Below are positions 39,397 to 48,464 of a DNA stretch of 50,056 bases, piece after piece. The stretch is from the NCBI GenBank assembly GCA_937873095.1, contig CALMVI010000108.1, positions 1 to 50,056 on the forward strand, given 5' to 3'. The DNA is from an uncultured Acetobacteraceae bacterium (lineage in GTDB: Bacteria > Pseudomonadota > Alphaproteobacteria > Acetobacterales > Acetobacteraceae). Position 1 is the first letter of the stretch; every line of letters starts with the position of its first letter. Made by a program: the position numbers and the translations under genes. Under the pieces are notes generated by a model that was not told where the DNA came from, searched no databases, and worked only from the letters and a program-made list of their open reading frames with translations.

Positions 39397-42012
39397 TTGT
39401 TGCATCGTTCCCGCGCGGCATTGCTGGCTTCGATCTGCGTCCTATCCCTGCTGACCGAGCATGCCGCCTTCGCCCAGGACCCGGCCGCCGGGGGCGCCGC
39501 CCCGGACCCGGCCGCGCAGCCCTCGCCAGACGCGCCGCCTGACGTGACGCGGGCGCCGGCCCGGCCGGCGCATCGGCGCGCGCCCCGCACGCCCCGACCT
39601 GCGGCCGCCGGCCCGCAGCAGTCGGGCGACGCCATTGCCAGCATACGCATCGAGGGGAACCAGCGGATCGAGGAGGGGACCATCCTCTCCTACATGCTGG
39701 TTCAGCCGGGCGACGCGTTTTCCAGCGACCGGGTCGACCGCAGCCTTCGCACGCTCTACGCGACCGGCCTGTTCGCCGATGTCAGCCTGATGCGCGACCG
39801 CAACGCGCTGGTGGTCCACGTGCGCGAGAACCCGCTGGTGAACTCGATCAGTTTCGAGGGCAACCACAACGTCAAGGAAGACGACCTGAAGAAGGCGCTG
39901 CAGCTTCGCCCGCGCGCCGTCTTCACCACCCGCATGGCCCAGCAGGACCGCCAGAAGCTGCTGGGCGTCTATGCCGGCCACGGACGCTTCGCCGCCACGG
40001 TGGAGCCGATGCTGGTGCGGCTGCCGCAGAACCGCGTGAACGTGGTGTTCAAGATCGTCGAGGGGCCGGAGACCAAGATCAGCCGCATCATCTTCGTGGG
40101 CAACCACGCCTTCACCGAAGGCGACCTCAAGGCGGTGATCGACACGCGGGAGGAGAGGATCTGGCGCTTCTTGTCCAGCAGCGACCAGTTCAACCCAGAG
40201 CGCGTGAACTTCGACCGAGAGCTGCTGCGCCGCTTCTACCTCGAGCACGGCTACGCCGACGTGGCCGTGACCAACACGGTGGCCGAGCTGTCGCCCGAGC
40301 GGCAGGCGTTCTTCCTGACGTTCCAGATTTCCGAGGGCGAGCGCTACCGCGTGGGCCATGTCACGGTGAAAAGCACCGTGCCGAAGGTGACGCCGGCGCC
40401 GTATCAGGACCTGGTGCGCGAGACCGAGGGCGCGTTCTACAACGGCAACCTGGTCGAGAAGAGCAGCGATGCCATCCAGGCCGCGGTGCGCACGCGCGTC
40501 GCCAACCCGTTCCTGGTGGTCAACCCGCGCATCGCGCGCAACCACGACAAGCACACGGTCGACCTGGAGTTCGACATCGCGCAGGGCCCGCGCACCTATG
40601 TCGAGCGCATCGAGATCACCGGCAACACGGTGACGCGCGACCGGGTGATCCGCCGCGAGTTCCGCTTCGCCGAGGGCGACCCGAACGACCCGGCGCTGAT
40701 CCGGCAGACCAAGCAGCGCCTGACCGATCTTGGCTATTTCAGCGACGTGAAGATCACGCCCGTGCCGGGCTCGGCCGCCGACCGCGTGGTGGTCAACGCC
40801 GAGGTGACCGACAAGGCCACGGGCGAGCTGTCGCTCGGCGGCGGCTACTCCACCACCTCGGGCATACTGGGCCAGGCGGGCTTGCGGCAGCACAACCTGA
40901 TCGGCACCGGCATCGATGCCGGCATCAACGGCACCATCGCATCCCGCCAGAGCCAGATCGACCTTTCGGCGACCGACCCGTATTTCCTGGACCGCAACCT
41001 GGTGGCGGGCGGCGACATCTTCTTCCTGACCAACAACAACCAGTACGTGTCCGACTACAGCGAGACCCGCTACGGCCTGTCCGCGCGGCTCGGCTACGCC
41101 TATAACGACCACGTCAGCCAGGCGTTCTCGTACACGGTCAGCGACCGAAACGTGAACAACATAAATCCGTTCTCCAGCATCTACGTGCAGGACGAGGCGG
41201 GCTACTCGCTGCTGTCGCAGATCGGCCAGACGCTGTCCTTCGACTATCGCGACAGCAGGGTCGCGCCGCATAGCGGCTTCGTGGTGCGCGTGGGCAACGA
41301 TTTCGCGGGCCTGGGCGGCGACGAGAACTACCTGCGGTCCAAGATCGACAGCACGTTCTTCCTGCCGCTCGACTACTTCACCGGCAATTCGGACTGGGGC
41401 TTCTCGTTCGCCCAGGGCGCGGGATACCTGAAGAACTTCCAGAGCCGCGAACGCATCATCGACCGGTTCTTCCTCGGCGGCGACAACCTGCGCGGCTTCC
41501 TGGACCAGGGGGTGGGACCGCACTCGGTCGCCTACTCGACCTGCTTCACCTCGCCGCCCTTCGGTCCGCCGGGCGGATGCGGTTCGAACAACTCGGCGGC
41601 CCTCGTCAACGGCGGCAATTTCTACCACGGCAGCGACAGCCTGGGCGGCAACTTCATCTACACGCAGTCGACCGAGCTGCACTTCCCGCTGCCAGTGCCC
41701 GCCGATTTCGGCCTGGCGGGACGCGTGTTCTCCGACATCGGCGGCCTGTCCGGGCTGAACGTGCCGCCGAACGCGCTGACGAGCTGTCTGCCCACGTCGC
41801 GCGTGGTGAACGGCCGCACCGTCGACCAGTATGGCGACCCGATCAGCAAGTGCTACTACAACAGCAGCACGCCCCGCATGTCGGTGGGCTTCGGCGTGTC
41901 GTGGAAGAGCCCGTTCGGGCTGATCAACATCGACCTGGGCTTCCCGGTGATGAAGCAGCCCTACGATCAGACCCAGGTGTTCAAATTCGGTTTCGGGACG
42001 AGGTTCCAATGA
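39397..42012 (+). CDS. bamA: outer-membrane assembly factor BamA
   Basis: An 871-residue BamA. A signal peptide (LHRSRAALLASICVLSLLTEHAAFAQ) is followed by a Pro/Ala-rich linker, five POTRA domains (first IASIRIEGNQRIEEGTILSYM, second NSISFEGNHNVKEDDLKKAL, and so on to TYVERIEITGNTVTRDRVIRREFRFAEGD) and a 16-strand beta-barrel that contains the VRGF-like loop (FFLGGDNLRGFLDQG) and ends FKFGFGTRFQ with the terminal Phe/Gln typical of outer-membrane barrels. It inserts beta-barrel proteins in the outer membrane. The start is TTG at 39397 (a second TTG follows at 39400). The stop overlaps the skp start (ATGA). Confidence 0.96.
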   Translation: MLHRSRAALLASICVLSLLTEHAAFAQDPAAGGAAPDPAAQPSPDAPPDVTRAPARPAHRRAPRTPRPAAAGPQQSGDAIASIRIEGNQRIEEGTILSYMLVQPGDAFSSDRVDRSLRTLYATGLFADVSLMRDRNALVVHVRENPLVNSISFEGNHNVKEDDLKKALQLRPRAVFTTRMAQQDRQKLLGVYAGHGRFAATVEPMLVRLPQNRVNVVFKIVEGPETKISRIIFVGNHAFTEGDLKAVIDTREERIWRFLSSSDQFNPERVNFDRELLRRFYLEHGYADVAVTNTVAELSPERQAFFLTFQISEGERYRVGHVTVKSTVPKVTPAPYQDLVRETEGAFYNGNLVEKSSDAIQAAVRTRVANPFLVVNPRIARNHDKHTVDLEFDIAQGPRTYVERIEITGNTVTRDRVIRREFRFAEGDPNDPALIRQTKQRLTDLGYFSDVKITPVPGSAADRVVVNAEVTDKATGELSLGGGYSTTSGILGQAGLRQHNLIGTGIDAGINGTIASRQSQIDLSATDPYFLDRNLVAGGDIFFLTNNNQYVSDYSETRYGLSARLGYAYNDHVSQAFSYTVSDRNVNNINPFSSIYVQDEAGYSLLSQIGQTLSFDYRDSRVAPHSGFVVRVGNDFAGLGGDENYLRSKIDSTFFLPLDYFTGNSDWGFSFAQGAGYLKNFQSRERIIDRFFLGGDNLRGFLDQGVGPHSVAYSTCFTSPPFGPPGGCGSNNSAALVNGGNFYHGSDSLGGNFIYTQSTELHFPLPVPADFGLAGRVFSDIGGLSGLNVPPNALTSCLPTSRVVNGRTVDQYGDPISKCYYNSSTPRMSVGFGVSWKSPFGLINIDLGFPVMKQPYDQTQVFKFGFGTRFQ

Positions 42013-42842
42013 TTCGTGTTTTCCTGCTGAGCGCCGCGCTGGCGGGGCTTGCCCTGCCGCCGCTAGGGTCGGCCCTGGCCCAGTCGTCTCCCGGCTACTT
42101 CATTCCGCCGCAGGCAGCGCCGCGCGCCGCCCCCGCCTCGCCCCGGCCGCGCGTGGCACGGCAGGCGCCGGTCGCGGCCGCACCCCTGCCGCAGCCCGAG
42201 CCGATCGCCGAGGCGGATCAGGGCCAGGCGCAGCAGCAGCAGATGCCGCCGCTGCCGCAGCCCCCCGTGCCGACCTTGCCCGCGCTGCCCAAGGGTGTCG
42301 CGCCGCCGACGGTGGTGATCGGGGTGCTGGGCGTGCCCGACGTGATGCGCCAGTCCAACGCGGCGCAGATCATCCAGCGGGTGATCGGCGCCCGCAAGGA
42401 GAAGCTGCGCGTCGACGTGGACCGCGCACAGGCGACCTGGCGCAGCCTGGAGCAGCAGCTGCAGGCCGACGCGCCCAAGCTGACGCCCGACCAGGGCCGT
42501 GCGCGCGAACGCGCACTGCGCGAACGGGTGAACGCCGACCGCCGCGCCCTGCAGGACCGCAACCGGATCATCAGCGAGGCGGGGCAGGTGGCGCTCAACC
42601 AGATCGAGAGCACGCTGGTGGCCATCATCCGCCAGGTTTCCGAAAGCCGCGGCATGAACGTGGTCCTGCACCGCAGCCAGGTCGCGCTGAACATGCCGGA
42701 GTTCGACATCACCGACCAGGTCGTCGCCCAGCTGAACAAGCTGATGCCGACGGTGCAGATTCCGGCGGAGAACGTGGACCCTGCGACCCTGCCCAAGGAT
42801 TGGGGGTCGCCGCAGGCCAGCACGGCCGCGGTCACCCGCTGA
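42009..42842 (+). CDS. skp: Skp/OmpH family periplasmic chaperone
   Basis: A 277-residue exported protein. A signal peptide (MIRVFLLSAALAGLALPPLGSALAQ) precedes an unusually long Pro/Gln/Ala-rich region (about residues 26-100), then a Skp-like domain starting VVIGVLGVPDVMRQSNAAQIIQRVIGARKEKLRVDVDRAQATWRSLEQQLQADAPKL, a long coiled coil. Skp binds unfolded outer-membrane proteins as they cross the periplasm. The ATG overlaps the bamA stop codon, so the two are co-translated. The Pro-rich insertion is longer than in E. coli Skp (161 residues in all). Confidence 0.88.
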   Translation: MIRVFLLSAALAGLALPPLGSALAQSSPGYFIPPQAAPRAAPASPRPRVARQAPVAAAPLPQPEPIAEADQGQAQQQQMPPLPQPPVPTLPALPKGVAPPTVVIGVLGVPDVMRQSNAAQIIQRVIGARKEKLRVDVDRAQATWRSLEQQLQADAPKLTPDQGRARERALRERVNADRRALQDRNRIISEAGQVALNQIESTLVAIIRQVSESRGMNVVLHRSQVALNMPEFDITDQVVAQLNKLMPTVQIPAENVDPATLPKDWGSPQASTAAVTR

Positions 42843-42860
42843 GTCAGGCGGCGATCGTGT

Positions 42861-42896
42861 CGCCCCAGAACGCGCCCCAGATTGCGCCCCAGACGG
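42861..42896. repeat. 12-bp tandem repeat, three copies, between skp and lpxD
   Basis: Three units of CGCCCCAGA plus three variable bases: CGCCCCAGAACG, CGCCCCAGATTG and CGCCCCAGACGG. It starts 18 bp after the skp stop codon, in the 102-bp gap before lpxD. Confidence 0.85.
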
Positions 42897-42944
42897 CGGG
42901 CCGGGCTGACACGTTCAGCATGAATCCGCGCTAGCTGGCCCTCG

Positions 42945-44036
42945 ATGTCCGGCAACCCGGCAGGGCCGTTGCTCGGCGACGAGCGATTCTTCCATCGCGC
43001 AGGGCCGTTCGGGCTCGACGTCCTGGCTGCCGTCGCTGGCGGCTCGGTCAGGCCGGGGGCGGCCGAGGCATTGCTGCTGACCGGCGTCGCTCCGCTGCAG
43101 ACGGCGCTGCAGGACCAGGTCTCGGTGCTGCACAACCCCCGCTACGCCGACGCGGCCGGGCAGACCCGCGCCGGCGTGGTGATCGTGGGCGAGTCGCTCG
43201 CCTCGCGCGTGCCGGAGGGCAGCGCCGCACTCGTCGTCGCCGACCCGCACGAAGCATGGGCCAGGGTGGCGGCCATGTTCCATCCGGCGCCGGCCGCGAT
43301 CCCTGGCGTCCACCCGAGTGCCGTGGTGCATGCGACCGCCAGGCTGGACGGCTCGGTCGAAATCGGCCCCTGCGCGGTGATCGGCGCGCGCGTCGAGATC
43401 GCCGCCGGGTGTCAGATAGGACCGGGCGCGGTGATCGGCGCGGGCGTGATCATGGGGGAGGGGTGCCGGGTCGGCGCCACGGCAAGCATCAGCCATGCGG
43501 TGCTCGGCGCCCGCGTGCGCGTCTATCCGGGTGCGCGGATCGGGCAGGACGGGTTCGGCTTCGCGATCACCAAGGCGGGGTTCGTGACCGTGCCGCAGCT
43601 CGGCCGGGTGATCCTGCACGACGACGTGGAGATCGGCGCCAACTCGACGGTGGACCGGGGCGCCAGCCACGACACCGTCATCGGCCGCGGGTCACGGCTC
43701 GATAACCTCATCCAGATCGGCCACAACGTGCAGATGGGCCAACATTGCGTGATGGCGGGGCAATCGGGCATCGCCGGCTCTTGCACGCTGGGCGACTTCG
43801 TCCAGATCGGTGCCCAGGGCGGCCTGGCCGGGCACCTGGCGATCGGCGACCGTGCGCGGATAGGCGCGCAGGCTGGCGTGATGTCCGACGTGCCCGAAGG
43901 AGCCGACGTGATCGGCAGCCCGGCCTTGCCGGTGCGCGAATTCTTCCGCAACGTGGCCGTCTTGCGCCGGCTGGCGAGGCGGCCGGCCGTCAACTCCGAT
44001 ACCGGCGGATCCTCCGGCGAAAAGGCAGCGGGCTGA
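42945..44036 (+). CDS. lpxD: UDP-3-O-acylglucosamine N-acyltransferase LpxD
   Basis: A 363-residue LpxD, which adds the second acyl chain to UDP-3-O-acyl-glucosamine in lipid A synthesis. The N-terminal uridine-binding domain is followed by hexapeptide repeats forming a left-handed beta-helix ([31 protein letters not shown]). The catalytic His260 is in [43 protein letters not shown] is a family block. The C-terminal helix ends in a short polar tail. It starts 102 bp after skp and is 5 bp from fabZ. Confidence 0.96.
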   Translation: MSGNPAGPLLGDERFFHRAGPFGLDVLAAVAGGSVRPGAAEALLLTGVAPLQTALQDQVSVLHNPRYADAAGQTRAGVVIVGESLASRVPEGSAALVVADPHEAWARVAAMFHPAPAAIPGVHPSAVVHATARLDGSVEIGPCAVIGARVEIAAGCQIGPGAVIGAGVIMGEGCRVGATASISHAVLGARVRVYPGARIGQDGFGFAITKAGFVTVPQLGRVILHDDVEIGANSTVDRGASHDTVIGRGSRLDNLIQIGHNVQMGQHCVMAGQSGIAGSCTLGDFVQIGAQGGLAGHLAIGDRARIGAQAGVMSDVPEGADVIGSPALPVREFFRNVAVLRRLARRPAVNSDTGGSSGEKAAG

Positions 44037-44041
44037 CATCG

Positions 44042-44578
44042 ATGGACGGAACGGCTCAGGACGGCAAGGCGATCGGGGACGCGGCCGGCGTGTCCGACAC
44101 GACGGGTGGTCCGGATCAGCCGAGCATCGACGTGCTGGACATCGCGCGCATCATGCACGCGATACCGCATCGCTACCCGATGCTGCTGATCGACCGAATG
44201 GTGGATGTGGTGCCGCACGTCTCCGCCGTGGGCGTGAAGAACGTCTCCGCCAACGAGCCGTTCTTCCAGGGCCATTTTCCCGGCCACCCGGTGATGCCAG
44301 GCGTCCTGATCATCGAGAGCATGGCGCAGACGGCCGCGGTGCTGGTGGTCCAGTCGCTCGGCGAACAGGCGGCAGGCAAGGTGGTGTATTTCATGACCAT
44401 CGAGGGCGCGAAGTTCCGCCGGCCGGTGGTGCCGGGCGACCAGCTCCGCATCCATGTGACGCGTGAGCGGCGGCGCGGCAGCGTGTGGAAGTTCTCGGGC
44501 GTGGCGCGGGTGGACGGCGTCTCGGTGGCCGAGGCCACCTATTCGGCCATGATCATGGACCACGCCCCGGGCGGCTGA
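44042..44578 (+). CDS. fabZ: 3-hydroxyacyl-ACP dehydratase FabZ
   Basis: A 178-residue hot-dog-fold dehydratase. The catalytic His78 and Glu92 lie in [23 protein letters not shown]; the core also shows [13 protein letters not shown] and [15 protein letters not shown]. It dehydrates 3-hydroxyacyl-ACP in fatty acid synthesis, and competes with LpxA for 3-hydroxymyristoyl-ACP. An N-terminal extension of about 30 polar residues precedes the core. It follows lpxD by 5 bp and its last base is the first base of the lpxA ATG (TGATG). Confidence 0.96.
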   Translation: MDGTAQDGKAIGDAAGVSDTTGGPDQPSIDVLDIARIMHAIPHRYPMLLIDRMVDVVPHVSAVGVKNVSANEPFFQGHFPGHPVMPGVLIIESMAQTAAVLVVQSLGEQAAGKVVYFMTIEGAKFRRPVVPGDQLRIHVTRERRRGSVWKFSGVARVDGVSVAEATYSAMIMDHAPGG

Positions 44579-45444
44579 TGAACCAGGCAACCGCGCCAGT
44601 GATTGCGCCCGTGCCCGCGCGTGAGACGGCTGGGCCGGCCGTGCATCCGACCGCGCTGGTCTCGCCCGACGCCCGGCTTGCCGCGGGCGTGCAGGTGGGA
44701 CCCTGGTGCATTGTGGGGCCGCAGGTGGTGCTGGAGGAGGGTGCGCGCCTGATCAGCCACGCCGTGGTGGACGGCGACACGATTGTGGGCGCCGGGGCGG
44801 TGATCTACCCTTTCTGCACCGTCGGGCTGGCGCCGCAGGACCTCAAATACCGCGGCGAACCCACGCGCACCATCATCGGCCCGCGCACCCAGCTGCGCGA
44901 ACATTGCACGGTGCATCGCGGCACGGTGACCGGGTCCGGGGTGACGCGGGTCGGCGCCGACTGCCTGCTGATGGCCGTGGTGCACGTGGCGCATGATTGC
45001 GAGCTGGGCGACGGGGTGATCGTCGCCAACAACGTGGTGATGGGCGGCCATGTCAGCATCGGCGCAGGCGCGGTGATCGGCGGGGCGACCGCCCTGCACC
45101 AGTTCGTCCGCATCGGGCGGGCGGCCATGGTGGGCGGCGCGTCCGGCGTGGAAGCCGACGTCATCCCGTTCGGCACCGTGCTGGGCAACCGCGCCAGGCT
45201 GACCGGGCTGAACGTGGTCGGGCTGAAGCGCCGGGGGGTGGACCGTGCGGGCCTGCACCGGCTGCGCATGGCGTTCCGCCTGCTGTTCGCGGCCGACGGC
45301 GACGCTGGTCAAGTCTTTGCCCAGCGCCTGTCGGACGCCAGGGCGATGGCCGGCGACCCGCTGGTGGCCGAACTGCTGGACTTCATCGACGCGCCGAGCC
45401 GGCGTGGACTGGTGCGCAGCGCGGCCGTCATCGACGACGCGTGA
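44578..45444 (+). CDS. lpxA: UDP-N-acetylglucosamine acyltransferase LpxA
   Basis: A 288-residue LpxA, the first enzyme of lipid A synthesis (acylation of UDP-GlcNAc at O3). It is a left-handed beta-helix (VHPTALVSPDARLAAGVQVGPWCIVGPQVV...). The catalytic His139 is in VVHVAHDCELGD, matching E. coli His125; the GLAPQDLKYRGEPT block and the C-terminal helical domain (NVVGLKRRGVDRAGLHRLRMAFRLLF) are present. About 20 extra residues at the N-terminus make it longer than E. coli LpxA (262). Start overlaps the fabZ stop. Confidence 0.97.
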   Translation: MNQATAPVIAPVPARETAGPAVHPTALVSPDARLAAGVQVGPWCIVGPQVVLEEGARLISHAVVDGDTIVGAGAVIYPFCTVGLAPQDLKYRGEPTRTIIGPRTQLREHCTVHRGTVTGSGVTRVGADCLLMAVVHVAHDCELGDGVIVANNVVMGGHVSIGAGAVIGGATALHQFVRIGRAAMVGGASGVEADVIPFGTVLGNRARLTGLNVVGLKRRGVDRAGLHRLRMAFRLLFAADGDAGQVFAQRLSDARAMAGDPLVAELLDFIDAPSRRGLVRSAAVIDDA

Positions 45445-45486
45445 CGTCGCTTCGGCGATGTGTGCGACCGGACGTCGGGGCGGTAA

Positions 45487-45699
45487 TCAGTGAACGACCG
45501 CGTGCCGGTGCAGGCCGTCCGATCCTCCGGCCATGTCGCCCTCCCGGGCTGCGGCCTGCAGCGCGCCTTCGATGGCGCAAAGCGTCCTGGTCAGCCGCAT
45601 GGCAGCGGCTTCCTCGGCAAGGAACCGCAGACAGTGCATGATGGCCGCGACGTCCGGCACGTCACGGCAATCGCTCTCCTCGCTGTGCTTGCTGAGCAT
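45487..45699 (-). CDS. possible small protein on the opposite strand between lpxA and lpxI
   Basis: A 70-residue reading frame beginning MLSKHSEESDCRDVPDVAAI and continuing MHCLRFLAEEAAAMRLTRTL, which looks like a helix-rich small protein with amphipathic helices and two Cys. The ATG at 45699 is preceded (minus strand) by AAAGGACG at a reasonable spacing. The frame uses G/C-ending codons like its neighbours. The 388-bp gap between lpxA and lpxI is otherwise empty. No function can be assigned and I have no known homologue in mind; it may be a chance frame. Confidence 0.45.
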   Translation of the reverse strand: MLSKHSEESDCRDVPDVAAIMHCLRFLAEEAAAMRLTRTLCAIEGALQAAAREGDMAGGSDGLHRHAVVH

Positions 45700-45832
45700 C
45701 CTGGATCGTCCTTTTATCGGCCAGCAGACCGGACCGGACCGCCGGCGAGCACCCGAGTATGAAGAGCCACAAGGCAAATTCAACTCGCGGTTGCGTGATC
45801 CTCGGCAGCGCCCGCTTGCCGGACGCAGTCGC

Positions 45833-46720
45833 GTGAGGCAGGGCACGCTGGGCGTCCTGGCCGGCGGCGGCCCGTTCCCTGGCCAGGTGGCCGATGCTGC
45901 GGTGTCGGCCGGCCGGAAGGTGTTCATCATCGGCTTCGAGGGTTTTGCCGATCCCGCGGTCATAGGAGGTTTCCCGCATCGGATGGTGCGGCTGGGCGCC
46001 GCGGGCGAGATGCTCCGGGCCTTGCGGGCGCATGACTGCCGCGATCTGGTCATGGTCGGGCCGGTCAGGCGCCCCTCTCTGCTGACGCTGCGCCCCGATG
46101 CGGAGGGCATGCGCCTGGTCGGCCGGATCGGGCGCGCCACTCTGGCCGGCGATGACGGGCTGCTGGCGGCGGTCGCAGCCGTGCTGGCCGAGGAGGGTTT
46201 TTCGGTGGTGGGCGCGCATGAGATCATCGGCGAGGCGCTCGGGCCCGCAGGGCTGCTGGCCGGCCCGCCGCCCGACAGCCTGGCGCAGGCTGACCTGGCG
46301 CGCGGCGTGGCCGTGGTGCGCGCGCTGGGCGCGGTGGATGTGGGCCAGGCCTGCGTGGTCCAGTCCGGCAGCGTGCTGGCGGTCGAGGCGATCGAGGGCA
46401 CCGACCGGATGCTGGCGCGTGCCGGGCTGCTCGCGCTGGCCGAACCTGGCGGGGTGCTGGTCAAGCTGGTCAAGCCGGGGCAGGACCGGCGGGCGGACCT
46501 GCCGACGATAGGGCCGCGCACGATCGAGGCGGCGCATGCTGCCGGGCTGCGCGGCGTGGCGTTCGAGGCAGGCGGCACGCTGGTCGCCGACCTGCCGGCC
46601 TGTGTGGAGGCGGCCAACCGCCTCGGGGTGTTTCTGCTGGGCCTGGATGCCGATCTGCTGGACGGCGCGGCCGCGCCAAGAATGGAAGGCGCGGCCGTGC
46701 CAAGAATGTCAGGCGATTAG
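45833..46720 (+). CDS. lpxI: UDP-2,3-diacylglucosamine pyrophosphatase LpxI
   Basis: A 295-residue LpxI (DUF1009), which hydrolyses UDP-2,3-diacylglucosamine to lipid X in lipid A synthesis, replacing LpxH in most alphaproteobacteria. Motifs: [18 protein letters not shown] (N-terminal domain), [59 protein letters not shown] and the C-terminal [23 protein letters not shown]. The GTG start at 45833 is the only suitable one before the conserved GVLAGGG. The last 18 residues contain a duplicated GAA-x-PRM unit. lpxB, often next, is absent. Confidence 0.9.
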   Translation: MRQGTLGVLAGGGPFPGQVADAAVSAGRKVFIIGFEGFADPAVIGGFPHRMVRLGAAGEMLRALRAHDCRDLVMVGPVRRPSLLTLRPDAEGMRLVGRIGRATLAGDDGLLAAVAAVLAEEGFSVVGAHEIIGEALGPAGLLAGPPPDSLAQADLARGVAVVRALGAVDVGQACVVQSGSVLAVEAIEGTDRMLARAGLLALAEPGGVLVKLVKPGQDRRADLPTIGPRTIEAAHAAGLRGVAFEAGGTLVADLPACVEAANRLGVFLLGLDADLLDGAAAPRMEGAAVPRMSGD

Positions 46721-46728
46721 GAGATACG

Positions 46729-47121
46729 ATGGGTTCCTTTCTGCACACCATGCTGCGGGTTCGCGACCTCGACGCGAGCATCGCCTTCTACCGCGACCTG
46801 CTCGGCATGCACGAGCTGCGCCGCAACGAGGTCTCTGCCGGCCGCTACACGCTGGTGTTCATGGGATACGCGAGCAACGCCGAGGGCCAGGCGGAGATCG
46901 AGCTGACCCATAACTGGGACCAGCAGGAGCCCTACGAGCTGGGCGCCGCGTTCGGTCACCTGGCTGTCGGCGTGCCCGACGTGGCGGCGGCCTGCGAGCA
47001 TGTGCGCCAGGGTGGCGGCCGCGTGGTGCGCGAGGCGGGCCCGGTCAAGCACGGCACCACCGTCATCGCGTTCGTCGAGGACCCGGATCGCTACAAGATC
47101 GAGCTGATCGAACGCAGGTGA
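46729..47121 (+). CDS. gloA: lactoylglutathione lyase (glyoxalase I)
   Basis: A 130-residue glyoxalase I (VOC fold), converting the methylglyoxal-glutathione hemithioacetal to S-lactoylglutathione. The metal ligands are His6 in FLHTMLRV, Glu58 in AEIELTHNW, His77 in FGHLAVGV and Glu125 in [11 protein letters not shown], matching E. coli GloA. Full length. GGAG precedes the ATG. Its stop overlaps the ycjX start (TGATG), so it is co-transcribed with that gene. Confidence 0.95.
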   Translation: MGSFLHTMLRVRDLDASIAFYRDLLGMHELRRNEVSAGRYTLVFMGYASNAEGQAEIELTHNWDQQEPYELGAAFGHLAVGVPDVAAACEHVRQGGGRVVREAGPVKHGTTVIAFVEDPDRYKIELIERR

Positions 47122-48464
47122 TGCTCGCCGAGCTGAGCAACCGGCTGCAGCGGCTGGCCGCGGCCGGGCTGCCGTCACAGTCGGGCGGCGGGCCCGTCGC
47201 CTGGCCGTTTTCCTCCGCCGTGGTCCGCATTGGCGTGACAGGGCTGTCCAGGGCCGGCAAGACCGCGTTCCTGACCTCGGTCGCGGCCGGGCTGCTGGCG
47301 CGACGGTTCGCGCTGGCCCCGGTGGGCGCAAGCGAGGTGCCGGTCTTCGACCAGGCCAGGCATCTCGCAAGCCTGGCCGCCGACCCGCCGTCCTGGCCGG
47401 AGCGCACCAACGCCGTCTCCCTGCTGGCGCTGACGGCACGCGTGCCGCGCGGGGTGCTGCCGGCCCGGCAGCTGCGGCTGGAGTTCCTGGACTATCCCGG
47501 CGAGTGGCTGATCGACCTGCCGATGCTGCGGCAACCCTTTGCGTCCTGGTCGGCCGCCACGCTGCGCCGGCTTGCCGCACCGGAGACGGCCGGGATGGCC
47601 GGCCCCTTCCTCGCCTTTCTGGACGGCGTGCCGGCCAAGGCGGCGGGCGACGAGGCGCTGGCCCATGCCGGCGCGCGGCTGTACCGCGAGCTGCTGGGCC
47701 GCTTGCGCGACCGCGGCCTGGCGTTCCTGCAGCCTGGCCGGCACCTGATGCCCGCGCCCGGGCCTGAACCGCCATGGCTCGCCTTTTTCCCGTTCGCGGG
47801 CGCGGGCGCGCTGCAGGCGCTGCTGGCAAGCCGCTACGACGCCTATGTCGAGGCGGTGCGGCGCGACCTCGCCTCTCCTCTGTTCGCCGATGTCGACCGG
47901 CTGGTCATCCTGGCCGACGTGCTGAGCGCGCTGCATGCTGGGTCCGCGGCGTTCGCCGACATGCGCGCCGCACTGGGGGCCGCATCCGGCTCGCTGCGCT
48001 GGACCTTCTCCTGGCTGGAGGCAGCCTCGGCGCTGGCCACGCTGCGCCTGCCGCCCAGGGTGATCACGCGGGTCGCGTTCGCCGCGACCAAGGCCGACCA
48101 CGTGGCCGACCGGCAGCGCGGCAACCTCGCCGCCCTGATGGGCGCGCTGACGCCGGTGCCGGGTGCGGGCGTGAAGACCGGGCATTTCGCCATCGCCTCG
48201 GTGCGCTGCACCGAGGATTTCGTCTGGACGCTGGACGGGCGGCCCGTCTCGGCGGTGCGCGGCCGGGTGCTCGGCCAGCAGGTGATGACGCGGTCCTACC
48301 CAGGCGAGGTGCCCGACCGTGTGCCCGAGGCCGATTTCTGGGAGCATCCATTCCTGGCGCTGCCGGATTTCGAGCCGATGCGGCTGGAGGGTGGCGGGCG
48401 GACCGGCGTGCCCAACATAGGCGTCGGCCACCTGCTGGATTTCCTGCTGGACGACGTGCTGTGA
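47121..48464 (+). CDS. ycjX: YcjX family P-loop GTPase-like protein
   Basis: A 447-residue protein of the YcjX family (DUF463). The Walker A motif is GLSRAGKTAFLTS (about residue 40-52), followed by LRLEFLDYPGEWLIDLPML (Walker B/G3-like) and LARPGRHLMPAPGPEPPWLAFFPF, and later FAATKADHV, a G4-like TKAD. It is a soluble cytoplasmic protein known in enterobacteria as part of the Psp (phage-shock) regulon; its biochemical role is poorly understood. ATG at 47121; a GTG one codon upstream is possible. The stop overlaps the GTG start of ycjF (GTGA). Confidence 0.9.
   Translation: MLAELSNRLQRLAAAGLPSQSGGGPVAWPFSSAVVRIGVTGLSRAGKTAFLTSVAAGLLARRFALAPVGASEVPVFDQARHLASLAADPPSWPERTNAVSLLALTARVPRGVLPARQLRLEFLDYPGEWLIDLPMLRQPFASWSAATLRRLAAPETAGMAGPFLAFLDGVPAKAAGDEALAHAGARLYRELLGRLRDRGLAFLQPGRHLMPAPGPEPPWLAFFPFAGAGALQALLASRYDAYVEAVRRDLASPLFADVDRLVILADVLSALHAGSAAFADMRAALGAASGSLRWTFSWLEAASALATLRLPPRVITRVAFAATKADHVADRQRGNLAALMGALTPVPGAGVKTGHFAIASVRCTEDFVWTLDGRPVSAVRGRVLGQQVMTRSYPGEVPDRVPEADFWEHPFLALPDFEPMRLEGGGRTGVPNIGVGHLLDFLLDDVL

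Noticed and set aside
36916-39405. 829-codon minus-strand frame over dxr and rseP
   Set aside because: Same explanation; dxr and rseP show catalytic motifs, and the antisense product has none.
39442-42009. 855-codon open frame on the minus strand, antisense to bamA
   Set aside because: It mirrors bamA almost exactly and its translation is an Arg/His/Val-rich low-complexity product. In G+C-rich DNA the antisense frame of a real gene is commonly free of stops. bamA has clear domains.
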